The notes under the pieces were generated by a model, which saw nothing but the letters and a program-made list of their open reading frames with translations, was not told the origin of the DNA and searched no databases. The position numbers were made by a program, and so were the translations under genes. Shown here one piece after another: positions 16,401-23,939 of a stretch of DNA of 28,317 nt (position 1 is the first letter of the stretch; each line of letters starts with the position of its first letter). The stretch spans positions 1 through 28,317 of the forward strand of contig JAGHCW010000138.1 of the NCBI GenBank assembly GCA_021160245.1, given 5' to 3'. The stretch is from a bacterium. GTDB lineage: Bacteria; B130-G9.

Positions 16401-16906
16401 GGATTGTCCGCGCCTATAAGGACCACCTCGGTTACGGGAAGGTCCGGGCGCAGGGCGGTGGCCTTATCAATGGTCTGGAACCATATAGCGTCGATCTTCT
16501 CCCAGACATCACGCTGCTCACGGTCTATTAGGACTGGTGCGCCTGGGATTGTGAGCTGGAATTCCGCACTTACAACAGCGAGCTTCCCGTCGCGGCCTAT
16601 TGTGACCGACTCGATTGTGTAATTCGTTATGACAGGGCCTGCAAAGCCCAGGTGTTTGCCGGTTGTCATTGACAGACGATAACGCTCTCTCAGTTCAGGG
16701 GACATCATTGAAATGAGCTTTTGTGTGTCACCTTTGACCTTGGCGTCCCAGTATTCTTCGGCCCTTTCATACAGGTCAAGTGCGGCCCGGAAGCTATCCT
16801 CATCTTCCACGCCGACAACCGCAACGAGTCGGCTGCAATAAACCGACAGCAACAGAGCAAAGAAAAGAGAGATTAGTTGAGCTAACTTAGGAAAGGAAGT
16901 TCGCAT
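13496..16906 (-). CDS. Exported TPR protein with two ILEI/PANDER-like domains
   Basis: 1136 residues; GAGGAG lies about 9 nt before the ATG. Order: signal peptide or anchor (1-24); a possible NTF2/SnoaL-like region (38-160); TPR-type helical repeats (185-475); a beta-sandwich resembling carbohydrate-binding modules (about 540-668, GYYLLELELTPLA, LHTLKLIFD); a first ILEI/PANDER-like domain (695-845, with FSVGSDRRSEKRLKDYVDSL, a P-A-N-T-I-V strand, GDGAY and RFRWSYALIGAKGA); more TPR-like helices (915-985); and a second, shorter ILEI-like domain (1017-1130, SLTALPNGTIIILSLA, RNLVLIGLK). ILEI (FAM3) domains are best known from animal secreted and glycan-binding proteins but also occur in bacteria. 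The domain calls are from motif memory, not a search. It probably forms an operon with the upstream TPR lipoprotein (63-nt gap). Likely an envelope binding or scaffold protein. Confidence 0.8.
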   Translation of the reverse strand: MRTSFPKLAQLISLFFALLLSVYCSRLVAVVGVEDEDSFRAALDLYERAEEYWDAKVKGDTQKLISMMSPELRERYRLSMTTGKHLGFAGPVITNYTIESVTIGRDGKLAVVSAEFQLTIPGAPVLIDREQRDVWEKIDAIWFQTIDKATALRPDLPVTEVVLIGADNPSDPTVSSTFDRFRIATLWAQKANQLMASADSDGAQKLYKKAIKAGAPQIWERLVKVDRLIGTSLWGDLLPENKKDILELANVLEQCGKLNEATTLLSAKAENGPADGELLERLGDLYAAQDKSSQAISAYKRVLPLLSKSDDVQQVELKLGLNYARASMEQEALVALASALAADPMSDAVGSIFGRLAEALEAANDIKRANNVFRLASCFSNSEPALILGRARTALQLDDFEDFLRCAWQLDGSAPEGKKLLLDGWRGSKKVIKGKGNEAGTHYELGLLAEMTGKTRQAKKAFKAALRLDSRHIGSIMHLWANAPPDKNSTIAINQISIIRDRLGLDFDDISSFATLLSRAPTDSAERPLDTQIGRIPLPDEDNKCRAFLLSGKDESGVFSGMPGIACQDGASLALDIAQSGYYLLELELTPLAIQSRFEPVLALLLDDRPEEILPLQPTKEHFAKVLHLDANLHTLKLIFDLHSLQAKSRDEAAPMQKFLLSSISLRPVDLVREGPQGQAGIDAPVEMSCVSSGSYQVSAGDIFIDTCQVSNLTSGYNLARMNSDGGAIAESMSFSVGSDRRSEKRLKDYVDSLPANTIVAISVLGDGAYRAKGWTESALSALGADNSPAQQISWAEWVSKISGVTLDPWGGKLRGDLFSSRFRWSYALIGAKGAESGHAIEKTDLGRSIIAAIPKKSSIRAGLTEFISALAPAAAGDFAKCASSLSEFFSGGNYRFIRRLPLGSEPFVTKVVPNIRVDDYIFFNLLGRRLSECSMFNEAIDAYSKSIKLKENASGYFAKAVLQATTGDYHSAQRNYITGADMLPIPLRRRLKELDESLQMTAIEAIFAASSDGRTPHFVNGMRTVMARNGWALTAVNPTSGAVLSSRTFGVHDERAIAESLTALPNGTIIILSLASNTAQKIGLVLTNAIQANVRRKRLPHDVYRNLVLIGLKSKKSMAFYRGEYDQASLLVTGD

Positions 16907-16969
16907 ACTACTGCTCCTCGATCGGTGTTAGGAGTTGGGAAGATTGCCTCGGGCTTGGCCACTTGCGTC

Positions 16970-18337
16970 CTAGTTGCCCTGGTTTGAGCTCTGGTCTTCA
17001 GATTTCTTGGCCGGCTCATACTTTGGCGTCCATTCAGGGGGAAGGTCGCTTGCGACCCTTTCGATTTCCTCAATCAGTGCTTCTGGAGGATCTAGTCTCA
17101 GCGCGGACTCGAGGTCTGCCTTCACGGAAGCCATGTCTCCATTCGCTTTATGAATCTGCGCACGATGAATGCGAATCGCCGCCTCGCTCAGCTTGTCACC
17201 TTTGGGGATGCAGTCAAAAGCTTCATTCGCGTATTTCATTGCGCTTTCAAGGTCGCCTTGTAGTCGCTTGAGAAAGGACATTTGGTCTAGCAACCGGGGC
17301 CTCTGGGAAGAGTCGGCGAATGAAAGAGCCTTCTCCACGACTGACTCAGCCTCATCCAGACCTTCCTTCCGCTCAATTGCAAGGGAGGCCAGCCCGATAT
17401 AGGCATTCATGTAACGCGGGGCAGTCTCAATACACTTTCTGTATATCTCCGTTGACCGGTCAGACTTCCCGATCGAGGTGTAAAACGTCGCGACCTTGTT
17501 CATCAATGCGGCGTTGACGGGGTCCAATGCCATCGCTTTTTCAAAGTCCTTGGCGGCTTGCTCATTTTTCTCCAATCGCTCATTAAGCAGGCCAAACCTA
17601 TAGTAAACCTCCGAATCGTCAGGGAATTGTTCCTTTGCCTTCAGCGCAATGACTCTAGCTTTTGGGGAATCGCCCTGCAAGAAATAGACATCGAATAGCC
17701 CAAGAAAGGACTTCTTGCGGATCGAGTCGTCCGGGGGCATCATCTCGACAAGTCTTTTATAGAACTGTTCCGCCTCGTCAAGCTTCACAAGCTGCGTGCA
17801 TATTGAGGCATTATTGAGTAAAATTCCGGGGTCGTTCGGCGAGAGCTCCAGCGCTCTCTTGGACGCTACGAGGGCCTTCTCGATCTGGCGAACAGACATA
17901 TAGACCGCAGATAGATAACTCCACGCTTTTGCATCGTCTGGCTTGATTTCCGTCAACTGCTTCCAAAGCGGCATTGCCTCATTCATTCGCTTCTGCCGAA
18001 GGTAGAGGATCGCGAGATTCCGTATCGCCTTGGAGAAATCAGGCTTGAGGCGCAGAGCCTCTTTGATTTCCCTTTCACCCATGTCATCCTCGCCCTTTAG
18101 AAGGTAGGCGAACCCAAGACCGTTATGGGCTTCGGCGTAGTTGGGGTCCACTTCGATGGCTTTATTGAATAGTGCAATGGCCTCGTCGGTTCTCCCCTGT
18201 TTGCCAAGCTGGCGTCCCTTTTCGTACTGCTTGCGAGCTTCCTGCGAATCCGCGCAGCCAATAAGTGTCAGCAAGAGAAGGGCGAGAAGAATTACTGGTG
18301 TGGACGCTATTGCCCTGTTTGATATAGCTCGATTCAA
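16970..18337 (-). CDS. TPR-repeat lipoprotein
   Basis: 455 residues from a TTG at 18337. A longer frame exists from ATG 18394, but it would read through the terminator of the preceding gene. The TTG has GGGGGA 7 nt upstream and gives a well-proportioned lipoprotein signal: basic N-terminus, hydrophobic core and lipobox LIGC with Cys28. Residues about 35-430 are tandem TPRs (AIALFNKAIEVDPNYAEAHN, MPLWKQLTEIKPDDAKAW and many similar units). The C-terminus is charged and disordered (KKSEDQSSNQGN). TPR lipoproteins usually scaffold envelope complexes. It is the first gene of a probable operon with the ILEI-domain protein; the partner is therefore a likely binding target, by inference. Confidence 0.88.
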   Translation of the reverse strand: MNRAISNRAIASTPVILLALLLLTLIGCADSQEARKQYEKGRQLGKQGRTDEAIALFNKAIEVDPNYAEAHNGLGFAYLLKGEDDMGEREIKEALRLKPDFSKAIRNLAILYLRQKRMNEAMPLWKQLTEIKPDDAKAWSYLSAVYMSVRQIEKALVASKRALELSPNDPGILLNNASICTQLVKLDEAEQFYKRLVEMMPPDDSIRKKSFLGLFDVYFLQGDSPKARVIALKAKEQFPDDSEVYYRFGLLNERLEKNEQAAKDFEKAMALDPVNAALMNKVATFYTSIGKSDRSTEIYRKCIETAPRYMNAYIGLASLAIERKEGLDEAESVVEKALSFADSSQRPRLLDQMSFLKRLQGDLESAMKYANEAFDCIPKGDKLSEAAIRIHRAQIHKANGDMASVKADLESALRLDPPEALIEEIERVASDLPPEWTPKYEPAKKSEDQSSNQGN

Positions 18338-18356
18338 ACCAATTTCCCCCGAGATC

Positions 18357-18384
18357 AAAAAAATGCCCGACTGAATAGCCGGGC
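18357..18384 (-). terminator. Rho-independent terminator after secreted protein A
   Basis: On the minus strand GCCCGGC and GTCGGGC form a 7-bp stem (one G-U pair) with loop TATTCA, followed by ATTTTTTT. It lies 38 bp after the stop of the 18422-18850 gene. It separates that gene from the TPR lipoprotein operon and fixes the latter's start downstream of it. Confidence 0.85.
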
Positions 18385-18421
18385 ACAAACCCATGAAGAC
18401 TACGCAAAGAAATCAGTTGGA

Positions 18422-18850
18422 CTAGAATCCACCGTCCTGGCGATAAGCTGGCACCGCATAACCTGTTGAAGTCATCTCGTTATAGATAACGAGATATGGG
18501 TGCAAATAGCCACCATCCTGAACACGGAACAGCACTGAACCGTAACCGGCTGTGGTGGGAATCCAGACTGGAACTGTTGCGACTGTGGAGAACATAAGCT
18601 GCTCGCCGGCGCGGATATTGTACATATCACCAGTAGTATCCGAGCACGGGCGGCCGCCGTCATCCATGAAGCGCAGATACAGAATGTCATTAGTCTCCTC
18701 AGAACCGTTCACGAAGACCAGAAGACTGTACCAATTACCACCGCTCTGCCAATACGGGAAAATGCCCCTTCCGCCGGCGTCATCCCAGTCAGCAAATGCC
18801 AAGCTTCCGAGAAGCAGCAATCCAACTGTAAGAACCAAAATCTTCTTCAT
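18422..18850 (-). CDS. Small secreted protein A of an unrecognised paralogous family
   Basis: 142 residues from ATG 18850. An in-frame GTG at 18862 overlaps the Shine-Dalgarno AAAGGAGGTG, so the ATG is preferred. Signal peptide MKKILVLTVGLLLLGSLAFA, then a mature part of 122 residues beginning DWDD. The mature part looks all-beta: FPYWQSGGNWYSLLVFVNGS, ILYLRF, VLFRVQDGG, then LVIYNEMTSTG and a final GGF. I do not recognise the family. A paralogue at 23940-24368 aligns without gaps over the whole mature region (about 53 of 122 identical by eye). It has one Cys (against four in the paralogue), its own promoter and a strong terminator, suggesting an independently and perhaps highly expressed exported protein. 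Confidence 0.88.
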   Translation of the reverse strand: MKKILVLTVGLLLLGSLAFADWDDAGGRGIFPYWQSGGNWYSLLVFVNGSEETNDILYLRFMDDGGRPCSDTTGDMYNIRAGEQLMFSTVATVPVWIPTTAGYGSVLFRVQDGGYLHPYLVIYNEMTSTGYAVPAYRQDGGF

Positions 18851-18951
18851 ATATCGATTCACCTCCTTTCCCTGAACACTTCAAATTTTACAACTTGCAG
18901 AGGTAAAACCTCCGTGTTTAATCGTTCTCAATGACCCCAATCGACGGAGTC

Positions 18952-18979
18952 TATATATTGCACATGCAATAGTTGGTAA
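18952..18979 (-). promoter_or_regulatory. Candidate promoter with palindromic spacer, secreted protein A
   Basis: On the minus strand: TTACCA (18979-18974), 16-bp spacer, TATATA (18957-18952). The palindrome TATTGCA-CA-TGCAATA (18956-18971) overlaps the spacer and the start of the -10, a typical operator position. The leader would be about 95 nt and contains a small hairpin (GAGGT-TTT-ACCTC, 18900-18912). The -35 is weak (4 of 6). Confidence 0.42.
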
Positions 18980-19384
18980 TATAACCTATCACTAAAGGGT
19001 GTGTCAAGCCTTTTCTAGCACCACCTTTTGCTGTTTTGTAATCATCTCTTAACTGAATATACGCAAGATAGGTGCCAATTGTCAAGCTGCATACAGAGAA
19101 ACCGCCGAGCATGACCCTTAGTGTGCCTATATAGCCGCCTAAAGGACGAGCCCCGACCGTCTGCGAAAAAAATAATGCCAAATAGCATCCTGAACTTGAA
19201 GATGAAATGCAGCGATTTTGTCCCAAATGGGCCAACTTGGCCCACACAATTGTCCCATTTGGGACAAAATCGCACCCAGAGAAGCCACAATACAATGGAT
19301 GTTTTCCTGGCCCGGCCGAGAATATCATGCTCATCTGTCGCAATTATCGCATCGTGGCGAAGGCGAGCCCGCCTCGGCCGACTG
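18980..19384. other. Intergenic region without a credible gene
   Basis: About 400 bp between the secreted protein A promoter and the small ORF at 19385. Overlapping frames on both strands here have no Shine-Dalgarno site, and their composition is explained by the inverted repeat at 19212-19273 (phrases such as FVPNGT and CPKWDN). The region is AT-rich on the left and G+C-rich near 19360. Confidence 0.5.
19212..19273. repeat. Perfect 20-bp inverted repeat with nested palindrome
   Basis: Left arm 19212-19231 (GCGATTTTGTCCC...) and right arm 19254-19273 (...GGGACAAAATCGC) are exact reverse complements over 20 bp, separated by 22 bp. The left arm's end also pairs inwards: TGGGCCAA-C-TTGGCCCA (19228-19244). 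The two foldings are mutually exclusive at the inner TGGG. No U-tract follows. It could be a dispersed intergenic repeat, a recombination site or a structured RNA. Confidence 0.8.
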
Positions 19385-19735
19385 CTAGTTATCGTATTCA
19401 TCTTTGAAAAGGTCCACATCTGATCTGTAAGCATCGGCATTTTGAAGCAATAATCTTAGCTGATCAGCACAATAAATACAGCCCAGGTCATTTCTGTACA
19501 ATATCTTTCCGTGCAAATTAAGCCTTGAGAGTCCGAGCTGGCTCGCCCTCTGCAACAGGTCATTATCAGAAACTTGGTCAGCTGCCGACATTGAGGCAAA
19601 TGGATTGGGAAGAAGCATTGTTGTCTTTTTAGAACGACTTGGACCAAGCGGCCGGTAGTGCTTCACACACGTTGTGTGAGTTGTTGAGATGAGAAATAAG
19701 GTAACCAGACAAACAAGCGACATTCGATTATCCAT
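19385..19735 (-). CDS. Small hypothetical exported protein (weak)
   Basis: 116 residues from ATG 19735, with AAAGG about 11 nt upstream. The N-terminus has a hydrophobic segment after MDNRM (SLVCLVTLFLISTTHT) that could be a signal peptide or anchor. The rest is unrecognised; it includes a CxxC pair (GCIYC) and a Leu-rich helix (ADQLRLLLQNADAY). No homologue comes to mind and the composition is only moderately protein-like, so this may be spurious. It is divergent from the TPR gene at 19876. Confidence 0.38.
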   Translation of the reverse strand: MDNRMSLVCLVTLFLISTTHTTCVKHYRPLGPSRSKKTTMLLPNPFASMSAADQVSDNDLLQRASQLGLSRLNLHGKILYRNDLGCIYCADQLRLLLQNADAYRSDVDLFKDEYDN

Positions 19736-19875
19736 AAATAGCTTGGCCTTTCACCTTGATCTTGAGCTCTTTTCGCACTTAGACTAAAGGAGCATAATTG
19801 TACAAGTAGGATAAGCAGAAGAACTTGCGTAGTCGAGAGTTTTCCTATGGCGATGACATTCCAAGGGATTCGATG

Positions 19876-22014
19876 ATGAAGCGAGATTGCATTGCACATG
19901 TTGTATGTCTAATCGTCGCTCTTGCCAGCCTAGCCGTATGTTGCACCGAGGCCGATTGCGCCGCAAGCGCACCCGATATCTATAAGACCGCCACCGGCGC
20001 GATGAGAGACGAGCTGTGGGATTTCGCTGGGCGTGAGTTTGAGACATTGTTAAAAGCATACCCGAAGGCGAAACAGGCGGAATCATCCACGTACTATCTA
20101 GGGTTCTGCGACTTTCAGAGAAAACACTACAAGACAGGCGCTCATCATCTAGACTCTTATCTGTCGCGCTGGCCGAAAGCCGAATTTGCTCGAGAGTCCA
20201 AATTCTATCTTGGGCGTTGCCTGCTCGAGATTGGTCAGCCTGAAAGAGCGAAACTGCTGTTTGAGAATGTCGCTTCAACTAAGCATGAGTTGCGGATTGC
20301 CGCCACATTCTGGCTGGGCCGGGCGCACCTCACGTTGGGACACTTTGCTGAGTCGCGCGACCTGTTCGCTCTAGTCGTTCAGTCAAAGGACCCGGCATAT
20401 TCGGAGACAGCGGTTTATGAACTGGCGCGGGCAGATTCTGAGGGAAAGAATTATCTGAAGTCCATTAAGACCGCATTGCGCCTCGTCCAGACTAGTAAGG
20501 ACAAGGAGGTGTTGACGCAGACGCGTCTTCTGCTGGCGATAAATCACTTTCATATAGAGAAATTCCATCTGGCGATCTCATACGCGCGCAAGGTGATTGA
20601 TGTCGTTGACGAGGGCGAAGAAAGATGGAAGAGGGCCATTGTCGTGCTCGCAGAAAGCTATCGACTCTCAGGGCAGCATGAAGAGGCCTTCGCCGCCTTT
20701 GGCCAGTATCTCAAAGTCGCAGCAGCTGATGACGCGGCTGGCTGGGCGGCAGAGCGAGCCACAAGAAGCCTCATCTCCTCCGAGAAATATGACGAGGCTC
20801 AAGCATTCTTGGCGCACTGGAAAAACAAGCTCGCGGAAGAGACCATCTGCGAATTGGCGTTTGCTCTCGCCGATCATCAACGCGCTCTTGGGAGAACGAC
20901 CGAGTCGATGGACGCCTTACGGTTGGCATACGGGGCTATGTCTTCAAGGAAGTTCAAGCTTTCGACGGGATTGAGGCTTGCCGACGCATATTTCAAGTCC
21001 GCAGATTACGCCAAGGTACTGTTAGTTCTGAAGCCGCTCTTGCCGTCCGGCTCGCTGGTTGAGGATAAAGACCTCATCGTCTCCGCGCTGCTGCTAGTCG
21101 GAATGTCCGATGAAGCCCTCAATGGCTTGGCTGATGCAGAGAGGGCCTACCGCCTCATACTGAGTTTGGAGCCAAGTCGCGAGCAGGCTGAGCTAGCTAG
21201 CAGCAGATTGATTGAGGTGCTTCTTCGTCGAAACAACATTGATAGCGCTATCGTGGAACTTGACGCGATCAAAAGACTCTCCGGGACAACAGCTGACTAC
21301 GCGAAATTGGCCGCGCAAATCGTGGATTATCTATCCAAGCGAAACCTAAACCAGCGAGCTGTTGCCTCGGCAAAGGAATATGTTCAGAAGCTCTCATCAA
21401 GTCTCGTAGGCAGCGGGAAACAGAGCGGAGAGCATCTGCGAGCGTTTCTTCGCAGATTGTCCGAATCTAATCGGTGCCTCGTGCTTCAACAGCTCGTGGA
21501 AACCTTGAAGCCCGAGCCCCAACATTCCGCCAGGGCCGAAGTTCTGCTGTCTGCCGCCGAATGCTACTTCGGCCTTCACGAGTATGCTAGCGCAAGCACG
21601 GTCTATTCCGAAGTCATCGATGAATACCGCAATACTCCGCAGGCCGCCGTCGCTCTTGGCAGGCTGGGAACCATCGCCTTTGAGGCGGGGAACTATGCTG
21701 AGTCGCTCGAGGTCTTCGAAAAGGCTCGCGAGGGGGTCGATGAGGCGCCGTTCGGCATAGTCTATATGATTGCGGAGTCGCTTTTTAGGCTGGGTAAGCT
21801 GCCGGAGGCTCTCGCGGAATACGAGGCCCTGATTAAGATGCCAGATTGCCGGAAGCAGGTTCTTCAAAACGCCATCTTGAAGGGGGCGATCATCTGCGAG
21901 GAACTCGGGATGCTCGCAAAGGCCCGTGAGGGATTCAAGGCCTGCGCATCGATGGATTTCGACAAGACAGCTGCCTCAATTGCAAAAAAGCGGCTGGCTC
22001 GATTGGGCGACTGA
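19876..22014 (+). CDS. Exported TPR-repeat protein (tol-pal/BamD-like helical repeats)
   Basis: 712 residues from ATG 19876, with AAGGGA 7 nt upstream; a longer frame from TTG 19825 adds 17 residues without a signal. Signal peptide MKRDCIAHVVCLIVALASLA, cleavage probably near ADCAA. The mature protein is TPR-like throughout: EFETLLKAYPKAKQAESSTY, YLGFCDFQRKHYKTGAHHLD and later units such as AAECYFGLHEYASASTVYSE. The first units resemble YbgF/BamD-type TPRs, which have 'A..L..YP.s..A..A.y.LG' spacing. Such proteins scaffold envelope assembly, but no Pal, Tol or BAM gene is nearby, so the role is open. It converges with the beta-helix gene, with only 11 bp between stops. Confidence 0.85.
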   Translation: MKRDCIAHVVCLIVALASLAVCCTEADCAASAPDIYKTATGAMRDELWDFAGREFETLLKAYPKAKQAESSTYYLGFCDFQRKHYKTGAHHLDSYLSRWPKAEFARESKFYLGRCLLEIGQPERAKLLFENVASTKHELRIAATFWLGRAHLTLGHFAESRDLFALVVQSKDPAYSETAVYELARADSEGKNYLKSIKTALRLVQTSKDKEVLTQTRLLLAINHFHIEKFHLAISYARKVIDVVDEGEERWKRAIVVLAESYRLSGQHEEAFAAFGQYLKVAAADDAAGWAAERATRSLISSEKYDEAQAFLAHWKNKLAEETICELAFALADHQRALGRTTESMDALRLAYGAMSSRKFKLSTGLRLADAYFKSADYAKVLLVLKPLLPSGSLVEDKDLIVSALLLVGMSDEALNGLADAERAYRLILSLEPSREQAELASSRLIEVLLRRNNIDSAIVELDAIKRLSGTTADYAKLAAQIVDYLSKRNLNQRAVASAKEYVQKLSSSLVGSGKQSGEHLRAFLRRLSESNRCLVLQQLVETLKPEPQHSARAEVLLSAAECYFGLHEYASASTVYSEVIDEYRNTPQAAVALGRLGTIAFEAGNYAESLEVFEKAREGVDEAPFGIVYMIAESLFRLGKLPEALAEYEALIKMPDCRKQVLQNAILKGAIICEELGMLAKAREGFKACASMDFDKTAASIAKKRLARLGD

Positions 22015-22025
22015 TCTGACGAAAG

Positions 22026-23624
22026 CTAAGGAACGAGATAATGGTAGCCTAAATCCACAATACCAGTATCGAGGAGGCCACCTACCTGGGTGGTCCTATC
22101 GCTCAAGCCGGCATCCACAGATGATTTACTCCCGGCATCTATACAAGGGCTCTCCGCGGCAAGGTAGTATCCTCCGAATGGCCCGGTCCTGAATTTGGGG
22201 TTTTCTGAGAAGTTGCCCTCGCCTTCGGGCATATCGTTCTCGACGTCGCAGTAGGTTACTGTCGCCTCGTCCCACACGTTGCTCTCGTTCGCCCAGAAGA
22301 TGCAGTCGGTGATTGTTGGCAACGGCCCATAGCGCCAGCGGCAATTGATTCCACCGCCGCCCGAAGTAGCAGAGTTCTGACTGATCGTGCAGTTGTCAAT
22401 CGAGGCAGTCGAATCCTCACACCAGAGGGCGCCACCAGTATCGCCCGCTGAGTTGCCAGTAATCGTGCAGTTCCGTATGGTCGGGGAGCCTCGGAACCAG
22501 CAAATCCCACCGCCCCATCGGGCAGCATTCTGCTCGATCGTGCAGTTTTCGATTATCGCCGAGGTGTCCGCACAGTAAATGCCTCCACCGGTATAGTATT
22601 CTGCTGAATTGGCACTAATCGTGCAGTTCTTTATAGTCGGTGAGCCATACCAGCAGTAGATTCCTCCTCCGCTGCCATATTCAATGTTGTCGCTGTAGTT
22701 GTTGTTGATGATGCAGTTCTGAATCATCGCCGAGGAGTTCTTGCAGTAGATTCCCCCCCCGCCGATTCTTGAAGCCGCCGAGTTTCCAGTGATCGTGCAA
22801 TTCCTGATCGTCGGCGAAGAATCCTTACAGTTAATACCACCGCCCTCTTCATCCGTCCGTCCATTTGTGATCGTGAACCCGTCAATTGTGGAGTCATCTG
22901 CGCCCACCACGACGTGGCCATCTGAACCGCCGTCAATTATGGTCTCGTTCAGCTCCATGTCCCGTTCCCAGTTCTGAGCAGAGTACCCGCCGTAAAGGTC
23001 AACAAAGGACCTCATCTCGATATTCTCTTCATAGATTCCTGCCGCGACGCATATAGTCTTCGGATTCCCAGGCACAGCAATTGTTTGCTCAAGGGCATAA
23101 GTGAGGCTCTTCCAGGGATTGCTCTGCGAGCCGTCGCCGGTGAGGTCCGAGCCGTCTGTGCTCACATAGAAGTCTGCATCATCATGGGACTCAAAGCTGA
23201 ACCGGGCAGAACTGATCTCTCCAATAACGTCCTGGGTGTCCGGCTCGGTTACCGCGGCAAACCAGAAGTAGTCCCCAGCCGGGAAGTCATCGGCAAAGGT
23301 GTGATTGAAGACGTTGACATCTCCCGATGACCATCCCTGAGAGAGCGGGAAATGGCTGAGATAGGGACGCCAGCTCTGATCCAGCCAGGGAAGGAAGAAG
23401 AGCGGGGAACCGGCCCAATCAGGGCAGCCAACACCAAGATAGACATCAACTGTCGCTTCCGGTTCCGGGTTCGCCAGACTGGCCATTACCTCCATCTGGT
23501 CGCCTGCCCTGTAGACGCCCTGATTGGTGAAAACAGAAATTGGGATCAGCGGCTCCTGAGCCAAAGCAAGAGAACCCATTCCCACAAGAACCAATCCAAC
23601 TGCCAAAATCATAAATCTCTTCAT
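22026..23624 (-). CDS. Secreted right-handed beta-helix (pectin-lyase-fold) protein
   Basis: 532 residues from ATG 23624, directly behind GGGAGGGG; the longer frame from 23684 lacks such a site. Signal peptide MKRFMILAVGLVLVGMGSLALA. Residues about 23-146 look like an Ig/macroglobulin-type beta domain (VFTNQGVYRAGDQMEVMASL). Residues about 150-200 match DUF1565-type starts (DFYVSTDGSDLTGDGSQSNP, WKSLTYAL). Residues about 230-445 form six clear coils of pattern 'S-P-T-I-R-N-C-T-I..NSA...GGGIYC', like polymorphic outer-membrane (PMP) repeats. The C-terminus (SPCIDAGS, GIVDLGYHYLVP) resembles choice-of-anchor Q domains. The fold serves polysaccharide lyases and adhesins; no catalytic residues could be assigned. 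Probably a surface adhesin or glycan-binding protein. Confidence 0.87.
   Translation of the reverse strand: MKRFMILAVGLVLVGMGSLALAQEPLIPISVFTNQGVYRAGDQMEVMASLANPEPEATVDVYLGVGCPDWAGSPLFFLPWLDQSWRPYLSHFPLSQGWSSGDVNVFNHTFADDFPAGDYFWFAAVTEPDTQDVIGEISSARFSFESHDDADFYVSTDGSDLTGDGSQSNPWKSLTYALEQTIAVPGNPKTICVAAGIYEENIEMRSFVDLYGGYSAQNWERDMELNETIIDGGSDGHVVVGADDSTIDGFTITNGRTDEEGGGINCKDSSPTIRNCTITGNSAASRIGGGGIYCKNSSAMIQNCIINNNYSDNIEYGSGGGIYCWYGSPTIKNCTISANSAEYYTGGGIYCADTSAIIENCTIEQNAARWGGGICWFRGSPTIRNCTITGNSAGDTGGALWCEDSTASIDNCTISQNSATSGGGGINCRWRYGPLPTITDCIFWANESNVWDEATVTYCDVENDMPEGEGNFSENPKFRTGPFGGYYLAAESPCIDAGSKSSVDAGLSDRTTQVGGLLDTGIVDLGYHYLVP
22335..22823 (-). repeat. Coding tandem repeats of the beta-helix, two alternating coil types
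   Basis: Six coils of about 25-30 codons. At the DNA level a recurring GATCGTGCAGTT/AATCGTGCAGTT word (plus-strand reading) marks most coils at intervals of about 75-85 bp. The coils alternate SPTI[RK]NC with SA[MI]I[QE]NC-type turns (the sixth is TASIDNC), implying growth by duplication of a two-coil unit. Confidence 0.7.
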
Positions 23625-23852
23625 TTCCCCTCCCACTGTTGCGATTTTGCGAGTGTCCAGATTGCCAAACAACGGCTTAATCACACCCCTTCGTTCAAGA
23701 TCAAAGCCGAAAGTAAGATGCCTGCGCCGGGGGAGATAAGGCCCCCTCGATTCTATACCCTCCCCCCAGATATGCTGCTCTCTGAGAAACCTCTAACAAG
23801 AATGACTAGAGCATTCCCCCCTTATATAAATCAGCCTGCACGAAAGAGGTGG

Positions 23853-23914
23853 AAAACGCTCTTCGACTCTGCGGGAAACAAGGCAAAGCCCCGAATTCCC
23901 AGCAGGGCGAAGAG
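23853..23914 (-). terminator. Long hairpin terminator after secreted protein B
   Basis: On the minus strand CTCTTCGCCCTGC pairs imperfectly with GCAGAGTCGAAGAG, with further GGGAA/TTCCC pairing inside, and is followed by CGTTTTCC. It lies 26-90 bp after the stop of the 23940-24368 gene and before the beta-helix gene on the same strand, so it should separate their transcripts. Confidence 0.65.
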
Positions 23915-23939
23915 TCAAAGTCGGTGACGCTCAAAAGGT

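Noticed and set aside
18951-19440. Overlapping minus- and plus-strand frames of 66-132 codons
   Set aside because: They cross the perfect inverted repeat in several frames, lack ribosome binding sites and resemble no protein.
19728-19736. TTATCCATA, one mismatch from a DnaA box
   Set aside because: A single imperfect copy with no cluster or AT-rich unwinding element; no replication origin is supported despite nearby parS.
23726-23747. GGGGG / CCCCC hairpin upstream of the beta-helix gene
   Set aside because: A short 5-bp stem without a U-tract and without conservation evidence; too weak to call.
23352-23927. 191-codon plus-strand frame opposite the beta-helix start
   Set aside because: It overlaps the signal-peptide end of a convincing gene and the terminator of secreted protein B; composition is not protein-like.
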